The notes: generated by a model not told the origin, from the sequence alone. A stretch of 64,000 nt of DNA from Mucor racemosus (GCA_027405735.1 JAPEHQ010000022.1:496001-560000); one strand, 5' to 3'; shown: positions 36,861 through 48,180, numbered from the stretch's first letter. Translations and numbers: made by a program.

Positions 36861-37181
36861 CAGTCCTTTACCAGAACTAACTTAAGTACTTACAAATGGC
36901 TCCTCGGTATTCAAATTCCATAAATTAAATTGACGTTTTCCATCAACAACAGTAGTATCATCAAATGTATCATCAGTACGCCTTATGATAAATGCCACCA
37001 ATCTGAAATCAAAAACATCCCATTATAATTGTTATAAGCTATGAAAAGCTTGATTTTTAATGATACAACAATTAAATAAAAGGCAAAATGATACTAATCG
37101 CATATGGTGAGTATTCAACATCTAGTTGAGTTTGATGAAGAATGCTTTTGAACCCTTTCAAAAATCCTTAAGCAAACACAA

Positions 37182-37453
37182 TGTAATGATCTGTAATTTT
37201 GGACTAACGACAAAGGTAGATAATATGCTTATAGATATTATTCTTGTTATTATAAATTGGTGATCACTGGATTGATGAAGGTTGGTGCTCTTATTTGTAA
37301 ATTAGATATTTATTAGTGAATAAATAAAAGTAAAAGGAGTGTAACAAGACAGATAAATCTACAAGGGATCATGTAATGGTTTCCTTGTAGTATTTATATA
37401 AGGAATGAGGCAAGGTTTTGCATGAATGAAACTGAAATGTTTGACTCATTACA
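37182..37453. mobile_element. 272-bp solo LTR, TSD CACAA
   Basis: Starts TGTAATGATC, ends GACTCATTACA (8-bp inverted ends TGTAATGA), flanked by CACAA (37177-37181 and 37454-37458). R copies A, C and D have the single, empty CACAA site. Confidence 0.8.
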
Positions 37454-37687
37454 CACAACATCTTGGTCCTGTAGTTTCTATCCATCAAAATTTCGCGATT
37501 CTCACCACACAATGAAAGCACCTTTTATCAATCTTGACCTCGTTTTACATTGTATATCAGTTTTTTACCAGTTATATTTTCTCTGATTCATTAATATTCG
37601 GTCATATTGAACGATAGTATATTAAGTTACAATTTACTAGCATATTGTTGGTAGTTTCTTGTTATTACTTTAAAAACTTGATCCTCC

Positions 37688-37724
<37 letters not shown>
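37688..37724. repeat. (ATT)n microsatellite
   Basis: About twelve ATT units in non-R, non-coding DNA. Confidence 0.9.
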
Positions 37725-37727
<3 letters not shown>

Positions 37728-38276
37728 ATGGATTATAATTGTCAAACTGATTAATTCATACAACAGTATATCATATTACTATTTTGTATTGGAAGAGATT
37801 ATATAATTGATATCTGCATTTAACACTGGTGAATCGGGAAGTTGGTGTCTGTTTTTAGTTTGATGAATAATGCTGCGTACTTTGGTTTTCCAGTATAATT
37901 CTAGGTGTCTCTACACCTAAGAACTAAATTTTCCAATGCAGCTGCATCTGTTGAATATCACTTGAGTTTCTGTGCGTTGTAGTTGTAGCTCATGTTATAT
38001 TAACTCCCATTTTGGCAAATATTGCTTTATTATTACATTCATCCATATTCAATTTTTGTGTTATACAGCTTAATATTAATGTACTAACATTGAGTTTTGT
38101 TTATATCCATCACAAATTGGCATTTTTTTCAAATGATTTCTACTACCAATTTCTGGAAAGCTCTATTATCATTCCCAAAAAGAAAAAATACACCTTAATT
38201 TGCTGTATTTCCCAAATAGTGTAAAACTGACAAATACATGTTCACATGTATGGGGATTAAAACTTTAGACCAAAGG

Positions 38277-38450
38277 AGAGTGACAAACTTAACGGGTAGC
38301 GCATACGCTACAAATTGACTGCGATACACATATTCGTGAGTTCAAACACGCCAAAGGGGAAGCCCTTTGGTATTAGGATATGAATTTCGAAACAGAATCT
38401 CCGATGACCTTGCTTCTCATCGAATATGATTCTCCTTTTTTTTCTTAGTA
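38277..38450 (+). mobile_element. possible tRNA-derived SINE
   Basis: The head resembles a degraded tRNA: D-arm-like CTTAACGGGTAGCGC and a T-arm-like stem CGTG/CACG enclosing AGTTCAAA, which fits eight of nine positions of the B-box pattern GWTCRANNC. An unrelated body of about 100 bp follows, ending in a pyrimidine/T run. No acceptor stem or target duplication is clear. It could instead be a tRNA pseudogene or chance. Confidence 0.3.
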
Positions 38451-39163
38451 AGTTTTGCGTATGTCTCGCAAAGTCTTTCCTTTTTCATTAATGCATAATG
38501 ATATACATACTAGTAAATTTGGCTGGCAAAACCCGGCTCGACACAGAAACTATCAGCATCCATGGGTCATTGTACGTTCAGCCAATTCGAGCAACAAGTT
38601 TGTTGCCTGCTACATACACCTACGTACTAAGATCAGCGAGCCCATAAGTTTTTCTCAACGAATATGAATCCAAATGACCTCCCGTTGCAATGGCAGGTAC
38701 TTCTAGCGCTGATCCGCAGAATTGTAAAAGGTTTAGTCTTGTCATGTATTTTCAGGTTTAATGTATAATACTTAAAAAAGAATATAATTAAAAGAGAATG
38801 AGTAATGAATCAGTTCTTCAACTGTTGTATAATAAAAACATAAAAACAAGATATCGTTTATTTAGATATAAAAGTATGGTCTTTTATATTGATTTGACAT
38901 TGAGATCCTGAGGTGTTATCTAAGGCACTATTGAACCGTTAGATCTGTTTTTTGATAGTAATCTATGGATTGAAATAGATCAATCATAATTTAACTGTTC
39001 TTGCAGAGCTTGTGAGTTTTCTTGTTTCAATGCTGCGCTAAATTTGCTTGGATGTTGATTTGATAGCTACTTGATTAATTAAACACTGAGATGAATTTAT
39101 ATCGTATCATAATTGGGGCCCAAGCGTTCCTGGTAGTTACTGAACTAAACTTAGTACGCTAGG

Positions 39164-40062
39164 TGTTGTATTCCACCTACTAGTATCATACGTTATCACC
39201 TTCTACAGTATCAATGCATCTTACAATCTATTGACTACGACATAATTGAAGTGCAAGTCTTGATATCGGATATAAGAAACTCCTAGTGTACCAAGTTTAA
39301 TCCAGTAATTACCAAGAACGCTTGGACCTCAATTATGACACCACATTATTTCATCCCAGCAGTTAACCAATCAAGTAGTTATCAAATCAACATCCAAGCA
39401 TATTTAGTGCAGCATTGAAACAAGACAACTCACAAGCTCTGCAAGAACGGTTAAATTATGATTGATCCATTTCAATCCATAGATTACTATCAAACAGATC
39501 CAATGGTTCAATAGTGCCTTAAATTAAATCTCAGGATCTCAATGTCAAATCAATATAAAAGGCCATACTTTTACATAGGAATGGGCTTCGATTCGAGTTT
39601 GAATCGAGTTTTAACGGAAACGGCCATTCGATTCGAGTTGGAAAACGGCCCGTTCTTTTGTAACCCAGATAAAAAACGGGGTGGGAGCAAGTATTGGTTT
39701 GCCTTAAGGAGGCTGTTAATAGCAACCTTGTCAAGTTAATATGGGATTATGAATCGATAATAGCATATTTGACAGTTTCACAACTTGAAGTATTTTTTCA
39801 ATCCTGTTTTCGAGCTTAGCTAACAAAAAAAGAAAAGAAGAAACTCGAATACCCTCATTCGAGTTTGCATAAAAAACGGCCCGTTAAAGCAGTCAAACTC
39901 GGTTAACCGTAATACGATGCGTTGTTTGTGAAATCCTACTTTTACATCTAAATAAACGATATCTTGTTTTTATTATACAGTTGAAGAACTGATTAATTAC
40001 TCATTCTTTTATAATTGTATTCTTTTTTAAGTACTATTTATCAATCCTGAAAATATACGACA
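39164..40062 (-). mobile_element. 528-bp-family solo LTR (inverted), TSD CTAGG
   Basis: Starts TGTTGTATTCC, ends AATATACGACA, flanked by CTAGG (39159-39163 and 40063-40067). After removing the MITE and its 8-bp duplication, 528 bp remain, the same length as 36333-36860, with only a few visible differences. It is nested in the older LTR 38740-40184. Confidence 0.85.
39576..39938. mobile_element. hAT-like MITE, 363 bp, TSD CTTTTACA
   Basis: Ends TAGGAATGGGC and GAAATCCTA (inverted TAGGAWT), flanked by the exact 8-bp duplication CTTTTACA (39568-39575 and 39939-39946); the empty site is at 36.45 kb in the sister LTR. Internally it has repeated subterminal motifs (ATTCGAGTT, AAACGGCCCGTT). An 8-bp duplication and TAGG ends fit hAT; it is too short to code for a transposase. 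Confidence 0.8.
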
Positions 40063-40389
40063 CTAGGAGTTTTTTATATCCGATATCAAGACTTTGCACT
40101 TCAATACATGTCGTAATCAATAGATTGTAAGATGTATTGATACCATAGAAGGCGATAACATATGCAACTTGATGGCATACAACATAGTATATGATTTATA
40201 TTTTTGCCAATGGCCACTCTTCCAAAAAAAAGCCGAAGAATCTCCAGAAGCGACCATCTAATGATATTTCCAAACTTTAAATTTCTAGAAAAATCACCGG
40301 ACAGCCCGGACGCGGTTGTTTAAATATCCCAAGCAGCTATAAGATGCAGGTATCGAAATTTCATACAAAAATTGAGGTTCGACTGTATT

Positions 40390-40784
40390 TGATAATATAT
40401 CAGAAGTTTACCCAGATGTAGAAATCCAGGAACAACTATTGAAATCCAACATGGCATGACATTTAGTAACTCATACTAAATGTCATACATAATCACTAGC
40501 ATGAACAGCGACTATGAGGAACCTTCAGAAACACTTGGCAACAATGAAACACAAGCAATCCTACATCTTATCCAAATGATACAATCACAAATTCCCAATT
40601 CTACAAATTCCATTGTATATGATTTGTTCCCAAAGTATATCAAGTACCTCAATACCCGGCAATTCATTAATAATATTAATAATCATATAACTCTCTAGAA
40701 AACATATAAATACGAAGCATCAATGAATTAATAAAATATATCTTTTAGCAGAGTATTTTTATATTGGTATCTTTTGATATAACA
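40390..40784. mobile_element. 395-bp solo LTR, TSD GTATT
   Basis: Starts TGATAATATATCAG, ends TTGATATAACA, flanked by GTATT (40385-40389 and 40785-40789). The paralogous region at 57.65 kb is empty at the same place (GAATT). A 72-codon open frame within (40480-40698) shows no domain I recognise. Confidence 0.7.
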
Positions 40785-41146
40785 GTATTGCTATTAATTA
40801 TTCAAAGGCTTATTTTAAGTAACACATAAATACAACCTACAACATCATTAGGCTAATAACGGATCTAACTTGAAAAGTGTGAAGTGATATAACCGGATTC
40901 AAAAAAAGTCCATAAAATCACAAATTTAAAGGATTTATATATAAAAGCCACTACGACCGACCTGTGCTGCACAAGATGCTTTTGTTGTGCGGAGGTGGGC
41001 CACACACTATAGCCTGATGAGTTGTTGGGCTTACTGAATAATGGCTAAAAAGATAACAAGATGCACATGGGCACAACAAAAGAAACTGCACACGAGCATT
41101 ACGAAAAGCCTGTATGTGTAGAATTATAGATTCTGTCCATGTGCAT

Positions 41147-41874
41147 TGCAGTAAATGACGATGTTATTTACTAAAATAAAATAAAAATATAAAAATAAAA
41201 GCAACAGAAATACAATTATAATCAGCTAAAGTTATTATTACAAAAGATTTCTGAAGAGCTAAAATAATTGAAAAGTATGAGGGTATTTATAGTGATTTGG
41301 AGAACTTCGATACCATCAGACTTCAATGGATGTATATTTAGTAATCTTCCAGTTTTGAGTACATTGTTATTGATTTGATATTTTAAGGGGTAAATTGTGT
41401 AGAGCATTGACCATAAGGGATTGTATGTCAAGTGTGACAATATCGACCTTTTGGGAAATGGTTGTTTTGTTTATTTCTGTTATATTTATTTTATGTAACC
41501 TTGATTTTTAAGGGGTAGTTTTTATATGCTTGAATCTTATTTATATTGATAGTGCAACTTCGATATAGATGAGTAATTGACTAAATTGATATCTTTGTTT
41601 ATTATCATTATTAATTTGGATAGAATCCTGTTTTGATATATATGTCATTTATGTGATTGATTGCGCCGTGATCAAGGGAGCTATCATCTACACGACATGT
41701 ATGGTTCAAAAAGGGTATTTCATATTTTTAGCATGCGTTTGTTATTGTGCTCAATTGAAGCGTTTGTTTATTATTGTTGCTCACATTTCAAGTGGCATCA
41801 TATCTTATGAGCGACACTTGGAATTTAGGTTGTTTTATTTTTATCAAGCGTTTTTATTATGTAATTCCACTGCA
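41147..41874 (-). mobile_element. 728-bp solo LTR, TSD TGCAT
   Basis: Ends TGCAGTAAAT and CCACTGCA, flanked by TGCAT (41142-41146 and 41875-41879); R copies B and D are empty here. It is the inverted partner of 61652-62379, identical in length. A TATA-like box (CTATAAATACCC on the minus strand, near 41.29 kb) suggests minus-strand polarity. Confidence 0.85.
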
Positions 41875-42452
41875 TGCATGACATTAATTCCATGATCCCA
41901 TGTGTGCATAATAGTAGAATTGCCCATAAGAATATTACTATCATTATTTGTGCATAATATTAAAATCTGACCATGAGCATAATGAGCTGATCGTATGGGC
42001 ACAAATTGGTCTGTACATGAGCATCGTGCCGTTCTCAAAATTCCATTGTATTTTTTACTAGAATGGGTTTTCAAATTACATTTGCTTTTATTAATATTGA
42101 TTATAGTAGACAATAATGCAATTCAATGCGTTGTTGATGTAGTGCAATACATGCAAGGGCCAATATATTTACGAATATCATCATTTGTTGATATGTTTAT
42201 AGCTATAATGTTTACACAACAGTGGTTTTTTCTCGAGCATAAACTTAAATCATATTTACCACTTGAATTTATATAGAAGCCAAGTTTAAGGTTGTAGATG
42301 TTACTTTATCGCACATAAAATTTGAACAAATTAACCTTTAAACTTATTATTATTTTGGTTTATGATTGTCAGCTGTAAAAAGATTTGTTTTCAAGTATAG
42401 ATACAATAACAACTATAGTTATTAGGCAAGACATTAGATTATTCTTTTTTTT

Positions 42453-42641
42453 TTGTTTCTATATCACCTGAAATTTTATTACTTTTCTGGAACATTTCGT
42501 GAGCTTGTAACCAATTCTAGCTTTTCATTGAGTAGATATAAATATTATTGTCTTCAATTTAATGTGGTAATTAAGAAGCACGTCCAACAATACAGTAGTA
42601 AAAATTGCAAAATTGAGCCCGTAGAGCAATGCCGTAATTGA
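42453..42641 (+). other. conserved open frame in R copy C (SGTFRE frame)
   Basis: An open frame contains the stretch FSGTFRELVTNSSFSLSRYK, closely matched in copy D (61055-61300: SGTFREFVASSSFSLSRYK) and, with frame breaks, in copy B (about 34.70-34.83 kb). The shared wording may reflect recent copying more than selection. No family recognised. Confidence 0.35.
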
Positions 42642-43403
42642 GCATAGCAAGATCGAACGGCTAAGTCTCTTATACTATGGTATATATCTAAATTTGAAAT
42701 AAAAATGCGTTTTTTTTAAAGCTTTTCTTATATTTAACCACATATGGTCTGAAAATTCAGTTTTTGTAGCGGACATTTTTGGGACTCATTTCATCCTTAC
42801 CAACACTCATGATTTTGATCAAAAAACAGAAAAATCAAATTTTGATATCAAAATCAACGTTTAAATATACTATATTGTGAGAGAAAGTTGTAGCCATAGC
42901 TAATACACATTTTATAAAAGCTTAATATTTAATGTTGAATAATAAAACGTAGCATTTTTGGCCCAAAAACGGTTTTTTGATTAAAGGATTTTCATGTAAT
43001 ATTTTGCAATAAAAATATTGTATATTTTTTATTGAACAAATAGAGCGCTAAATTCTGTATGTGTGTATATTTTTTGTTTTTATAATTCGTAGTATAATTA
43101 ACGCTAGAGTTGCAAAATCAGAAAAAAAAATTAAAAAATGTCAAAATTGATGATCTGGAAGAAATAATTTTCTAAACTAATATTCCGCTTATAAGCCCGG
43201 TAAGTCTTAAAAATAAGAGATTTTATAATACTTGAGGACTTTTTCAATAATTTACAATGCTGTACCCACTTGATTCAAGCTTATTACTGTAAATCTTTAT
43301 CCATGTTAATATTGTGTGGTAGTTTATTTGATGATAATATAGTCTTACTGGATAATTAATGCGCTAGAGGTAATTTACATTGAGTTTTAGTCTTACGTCT
43401 TAC

Positions 43404-43630
43404 CTCTTCAATATCATAAACATAAACATGGCCATCATTGAAGCCTATTGCCACCTTTTAGCCTCTTTGTTCCAAGCCAATTTATTTAATGCTTTACCAG
43501 AACCAGCTTAAGTACTTCTTAGAAATAGTTTCTCGGTATTGGCATTGAAATCAGATAAATCAAATTGACTGGTTCCATCTACAGTAGTTTCAAAAAACGT
43601 ATCATCAGCCCACCGTATGATAATGTCAAT
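43404..43630 (-). pseudogene. dynein intermediate chain-like fragment in R copy C
   Basis: Same minus-strand block as in the other R copies (VDGTSQFDLSDFNANTE..., then LNKLAW-like and YVYDIEE-like), with its own substitutions and a changed splice-donor context. Confidence 0.5.
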
Positions 43631-45653
43631 CAAAAATTAGGAACATCCCATTGTCATTGTTGTATAAGCTATGAAAAGCTTGATTTTTAATAATACAGTA
43701 ATTAAATAAAAAACAAGTTGATACTAATAGCATATAATGAGTATTTAACATATAAGTAAGTTTGATGAAGTATGCTTTTAACCCTTTTAAAAATCCTGAG
43801 GCAAACACAACAACATCTTGGTCCTGTAATTTCTATCCATCAAAATGTTGCGGTTTCCACAACTACACAATGAATGCACTTTTTATCTATCTTGATCTCG
43901 ATGTACATTGTTAGATATCAGTTTTTTACCAGCTGTGTTTTCTCTAATTCATTAATATTCAGTCATATTGGACGATGATTTGTAGCATTGTCAAAAAAAA
44001 TTAATACTTCAAGATTTTCCTGCATATCAAATGATGCGATTTAGTAGCAATGATTCCACTTAACTATGATTTTTGAACTTATTGATGTTAATCAGAATTA
44101 TTAGTACTTTCATTCAAAAAAAGTAAGATTTGCTTTATACACTTACATTCACCCATTAAATAAATGACATTGCATTTATTATCCGTTATATCAATCAGCC
44201 GACTTCATCTTGATTCAAAATTTGATACATTTGACAATTAAATGCTTAAATGAAACTTGAACCACCAGGTATCGCCACAAAAAAATCTCGTACAAGTCGA
44301 CGAAGCACCACAATTTGGATCATTTTTTTGTGTTCATAGATCTCTGCATAAACCATATCTCTATCTGTTGTTCAATTTAACTGAAATACATTAAACGCCA
44401 ACATCGTATTTGATAAAACGCCTTAGTTTATTGCGAGTTGCGAGTCAACACAACTAATTTGATACTAGTTAAGCATCAGCAGTTGAATCAGATAAATTTG
44501 AGATTAGGCAACTCCTTTTAATAATTTTGCCTACTATGAGCTACTAAGAATGGACTGTTATTATAGATACGCTAATCAAGGATGATGAGTTAACTCTAAT
44601 AGACGAACGAGTCGATTATCAGTATAAAAAAAATATTAATATAAAATATAGCAATTGAATAAGCAAGAGACGATAAACCATGTAAATTAGGATACTTGAG
44701 TTGTTTCAAGCGTTTTAAACTGAATACGCCTTTACGTTTGACCGATAAAAATTGATTTATTAGTAAAATCAATTAACAAGTAATGATTTCTGTGTATCTT
44801 TGATAGTTGGTAGTGGTATACAAGACAACATCATAACTTGTTTTCCTCTTGGCTGTTGGTCATTAAACGGAAACAAATACTTTTTAGAAACTAAATAAAT
44901 TAACATGATTTTATTCATTCATTCATCATTCATCAAATAAATCAAGTCAGTACTATACTTGCTTTATAACCACCAATATTTCAGCAGGTAGATATCGATT
45001 TTAGACCAAAAAATCATTGATTATAACGTGGATGATGGAACAAAATGACTAAATCTTGGATTCTTTTTTTGTTCGAAAAAAATATTATAACGCGCCCTAA
45101 CATTAACAGTTAATAATTTATTTTCAAATAAACAATAGGAAAAGCATGCACCTGTACTGCTACTTGATTTCAGTTTATAAAAAATATTGGCCTTTTTTGT
45201 TGTAGTTTTAAACATACATAAAAGAGTCCAGGAAAGAGCGAGGAAGAAAAAAAAATAATCCTAAATCAGTTGATGTTGTGCGTTACAAACAGAAATTTAC
45301 AAAGGCATAAATACTTTTAGTGTTACCAAACAGGTTGTTGTCGTTGTCCCCATTTGGCCCCCGAACGAAGAAGAACATGGGCAGAACTCTTTCAAACCCC
45401 AAATATCAAATTAATATATCTCGTCAATAAGGCAATTCTGTTGAGTCAGAGTAACTCACGTCTGCTTTAAACCATTCAAATTATCTTCGTTATTAATTAT
45501 TATATCATAATTGATATACTTTAGTAAATTGACTAAAAACTTTGATCTCATTATTGTTCTGCTCATCTGGGCTGCCTGATCTGCACAAACTTTTGTATTC
45601 TGCCCATCTGTACAGATAATTATACCCATGGGAAGCATAGTTCGGCCATAATG

Positions 45654-46424
45654 ACATGAACTTTGATGTTACCAATGATGCGATAAAAGTGGGCTAATGC
45701 TAAAAAAACAAGGAATATTCCAAATGGATGGCATATTCTGCATTGGATAACATCAGCTTAGCTTTCTCATTTTGATAACTTACATTACATAGCCTGTTAT
45801 CGACATAAACTTCTCCAGCACTCTACCCTTCAGCAGGATTCAAATCAGTCTTAACATCTTCCTCTTCCTGAATGACGTCCTCCAAAAGGTCCTCGCTCGC
45901 AATGGGTACATTAATAATTTCTGAAGCTGCTGTACTTTTGGAAACAGGTACTTTAACAGGACCAAGGTACTTGATAGAACCTTGTTTAATAGTCAATGTG
46001 ATATCACCTGGTACCGCATTTAAGATAATATAATACCGAACACTATTATTGGCCTCTGAACGGTCATTTGTCACTCCCTTAAAGATCAAAAGAGGTGTAT
46101 TTGAATCGTACTTATCGCGGCGTAGGATGTTTTCAATCTCTACTACATTGTTGATAAAGTGTTTACTTATTAATACAAGTACGTTAATAGCGAGTTTACT
46201 GTTAGCGGGAGACATGGCTTTCAGGTTCTCGAATATAAATTAAGGAAACTTTAAAAGCAAAATTCAATCAGTGGTAAATAACGAAAATAACTTCAAACAA
46301 AAGAAATATCAGTGTATACCTTGAACTTCTGAATCCAAACACGAGATTTTGAAAATTATATTTTCTTCTATTCAAAATCGTTGATTTATTGTCGACTCAT
46401 TTGGGCTGACCTAATTCCAACTTG
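45654..46424 (-). mobile_element. truncated piggyBac element next to R copy C tail
   Basis: Matches the 5' part of the intact piggyBac at 58222-60765, from the terminus (CAAGTTGGAATTAGGTCAGC on the minus strand, adjacent to TTAA at 46425-46428) through the untranslated region to about codon 190 of the transposase. The other half and the second terminus are missing; the break falls exactly at the R tail. The transposase start is preserved at 46215 but the frame stops at 45823-45825, where the intact copy has Trp (EGW). Confidence 0.8.
45823..46215 (-). pseudogene. piggyBac transposase N-terminal remnant
   Basis: 130 residues beginning MSPANSKLAINVLV, matching the first 130 residues of the intact copy with scattered changes, ended by a TAG. 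The DDD catalytic region is absent. Confidence 0.8.
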
Positions 46425-46963
46425 TTAATAATTAATAATTATGTCTTTATATACAAAATCGATAAGTTGTAAATGATGACTAACCTAATAATCAGACCAT
46501 ATATTGTTGTATTTGCATATATAAAAAATGTACCTTAAATCGTAGTTTAAATATGACAATAAACTATGCCTTAACATATTTAGCATATGTGTCATATAAA
46601 CACTGTAAATGATTACCCTGATAATCACATAAGCTAAATTCTGATAATCTAGACTTACAATGAAAGATAGAAAATAAAGAATATTAATAATTAGTGTTGC
46701 CAAGAGCAATGAAAGACTTTAGACTGATCATCTATATCTGAATATAATTACATTAGCATAAGTGAGGATTGACACTAAATTTTAGTATGAAAACACCGTT
46801 CTAGACAGGTGTGTAAGCAATCCTTAAATCAAATATAAATAGCAGTAGGCATTCACCCGTCATTTGATTTCCCCATCTTGTTTTTATATTTAATAAAGAT
46901 TGACCAATTCTCACGTACTTATCTTTCTTTATTACATACATTTACAACATATATCACTCACAA

Positions 46964-47221
46964 ATGTCACCTATAGCTAGCACAAAATGTTGGTTCTATT
47001 TGATAGATTATGAGGAAAACCCTTATTGTACATTCTGTAGCAAGCATGTTTCTTACTACAAAAGGACTACCAATTTAAAAAGAGTCATTATCTTATCAAG
47101 AACATGTGTACGTACAACATTTTTTACCGTTGGAATGGATTTCTTCTACAGATGGCTTTCAGATGATTTTCAGATGGTTTTCGAATATTTTCACCCAACA
47201 ATAATGAGTCAAATTACGTGA
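46964..47221 (+). pseudogene. BED zinc-finger fragment, probable hAT transposase remnant
   Basis: Begins MSPIASTKCWFYLIDYEEN, then a C-x2-C pair (YCTFCSKHV) and TTNLKR, the layout of BED fingers that open many hAT transposases. The expected His after LKR is reached only in another frame (reading HYLIKNM), so a frameshift at about 47083 is likely. A three-fold CAGATGRYTTT repeat follows and no DDE domain is found. Confidence 0.5.
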
Positions 47222-47869
47222 AATCTTCAACGAAGATGTACCTTCCTTCTATGGACCATTATTGGTATCTGTCCAAAAATAGAAGAATTAATACCAAAGT
47301 ATACAGGAAGTGCGCTGACCAAAGATTGACCAAAATTATCAAATATTGAACTGAAAGTGGTTATAAAAAATTGAGCACCTAAATTGAGGTGTTAATTTTT
47401 TATATCATCCACAAGATAGATCCAACTCTTAAGCTACTTTGCACTTTTTGTTTCAGCGAAAAATATTGATTTTTCGTCGAGATAAATAAAATAATAGTTC
47501 TTATCACAACTTAAAATCTATCATAACGGGGATCCAAAATCGATTTGAAAAAAAGGACGAAAAATGATTCAAAAAACAAAATCGTTTAATGGCTCATGAG
47601 CTGCAAAGTAAGTTGACCTAGAGTATTAAATAGTTTTTGTACAGTTTTTAATTCTGCATAAATTTAAACAAAAATTAAAATAAACATCCCAAATTAAATT
47701 TGTATAAAATGCAATTGAAATTTTGGAGGTATTTTGAAGATACACATCACTTCGTATAAGCATATTTAAAATATAACTAATTGAAATGATGCGCAAAAAT
47801 ATCATCTATCGATGGAGCTATTGTAGAATCTTCTAGCTGCATTTTTCGTAGAGAAAACGAAATTTTTGT

Positions 47870-48180
47870 CCAATTTTTTTTCAGATTCAGAATTTGGGAT
47901 GAGGGTATATAAGGGAAAAATGGAAGCTAGAAATGAAGGTATATTTTTGCACACATTTTTGAGGATATCTCCACGAAAAATCAATATTTTGAAAAACTCC
48001 AAATTGGATCCGAGAGAGCTTAACGAGCTTGATGACATGAGTAAAAAAAATCCGCCATTCAATTTAACAAATATTTTGAAATCTACTACAAAAATGCCGA
48101 AAAAATGGAAAAAAATAAAAGAGCTCAGAATTTTTTTATATTAAAATATGTTATAGAGCTCATCAAAACAAGTAAGTTTT
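47870..48180 (+). repeat. R3 repeat family copy
   Basis: Shares ACATTTTTGAGGATATCTCC and following sequence with 6523-6760 and 56875-57185. All three can be read as fragments of one frame containing FLRISPRKINI and NLTxILKSxTxM, suggesting an old coding element. Family unknown. Confidence 0.55.

Larger units (their letters stand above)
36049..37002 (-). pseudogene. dynein intermediate chain-like fragment in R copy B, split by LTRs
   Basis: The minus strand of 36049-36116 and 36861-37002 corresponds to the YVYDIGE and VDGT..LWNL blocks of the other R copies. Solo LTRs at 36117-36303 and 36333-36860 break it, so those insertions came after R already carried the fragment. Confidence 0.5.
33892..37614 (+). 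repeat. R element copy B with three nested solo LTRs
   Basis: Head terminus CACTACGGCCGACCTGTGCT at 33892. Downstream it has the GTTGTGCCCA/TGGGCACAAC inverted motifs of the R head, the conserved 'SGTFRE' frame (about 34.70-34.83 kb), the block shared with 42.74-43.12 and 62.57-62.96 kb, and the dynein-like fragment. Three LTRs interrupt it (36117-36303, 36333-36860, 37182-37453). Homology to the other copies is lost near 37614, so the tail terminus is missing here. Confidence 0.75.
37615..38739. other. gene-free spacer between R copy B and the LTR nest
   Basis: AT-rich sequence with the ATT microsatellite and a possible tRNA-derived SINE (38277-38450). A short TAGTAAATTTGGCTGGCAAA sequence at 38511-38530 recurs at 56.79 kb. 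Open frames at 38012 and 38455 have no motif. Confidence 0.4.
38740..40184 (+). mobile_element. 528-bp-family solo LTR interrupted by a second LTR
   Basis: 38740-39163 plus 40068-40184 reconstruct one LTR of about 540 bp (begins TGTCATGTATTTTCAGG, ends GCATACAACA), in the same orientation as 36333-36860 but more diverged. It is split by 39164-40062. No clear 5-bp flanking duplication. Sequence following it (40185-40389) recurs after the truncated LTR at 57186, so the pair was probably copied together. Confidence 0.7.
40949..45653 (+). repeat. R element copy C, full length with both termini
   Basis: Head CACTACGACCGACCTGTGCT at 40949; tail, read on the minus strand from 45653, begins CATTATGGCCGAACTATGCT. 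The canonical termini CACTACGGCCGA-C-CT-G-TGCT and CACTACGGCCGA-A-CT-A-TGCT agree at 18 of 20 positions. A 728-bp solo LTR (41147-41874) is inserted near the head, and about 400 bp present in copies B and D are missing near 42.6 kb. Tail sequence 44.5-45.65 kb matches 4785-5560 inverted. No transposase seen; the element looks non-autonomous. CACTAC ends suggest the CACTA/EnSpm group, but a 3-bp duplication is not evident. Confidence 0.7.
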
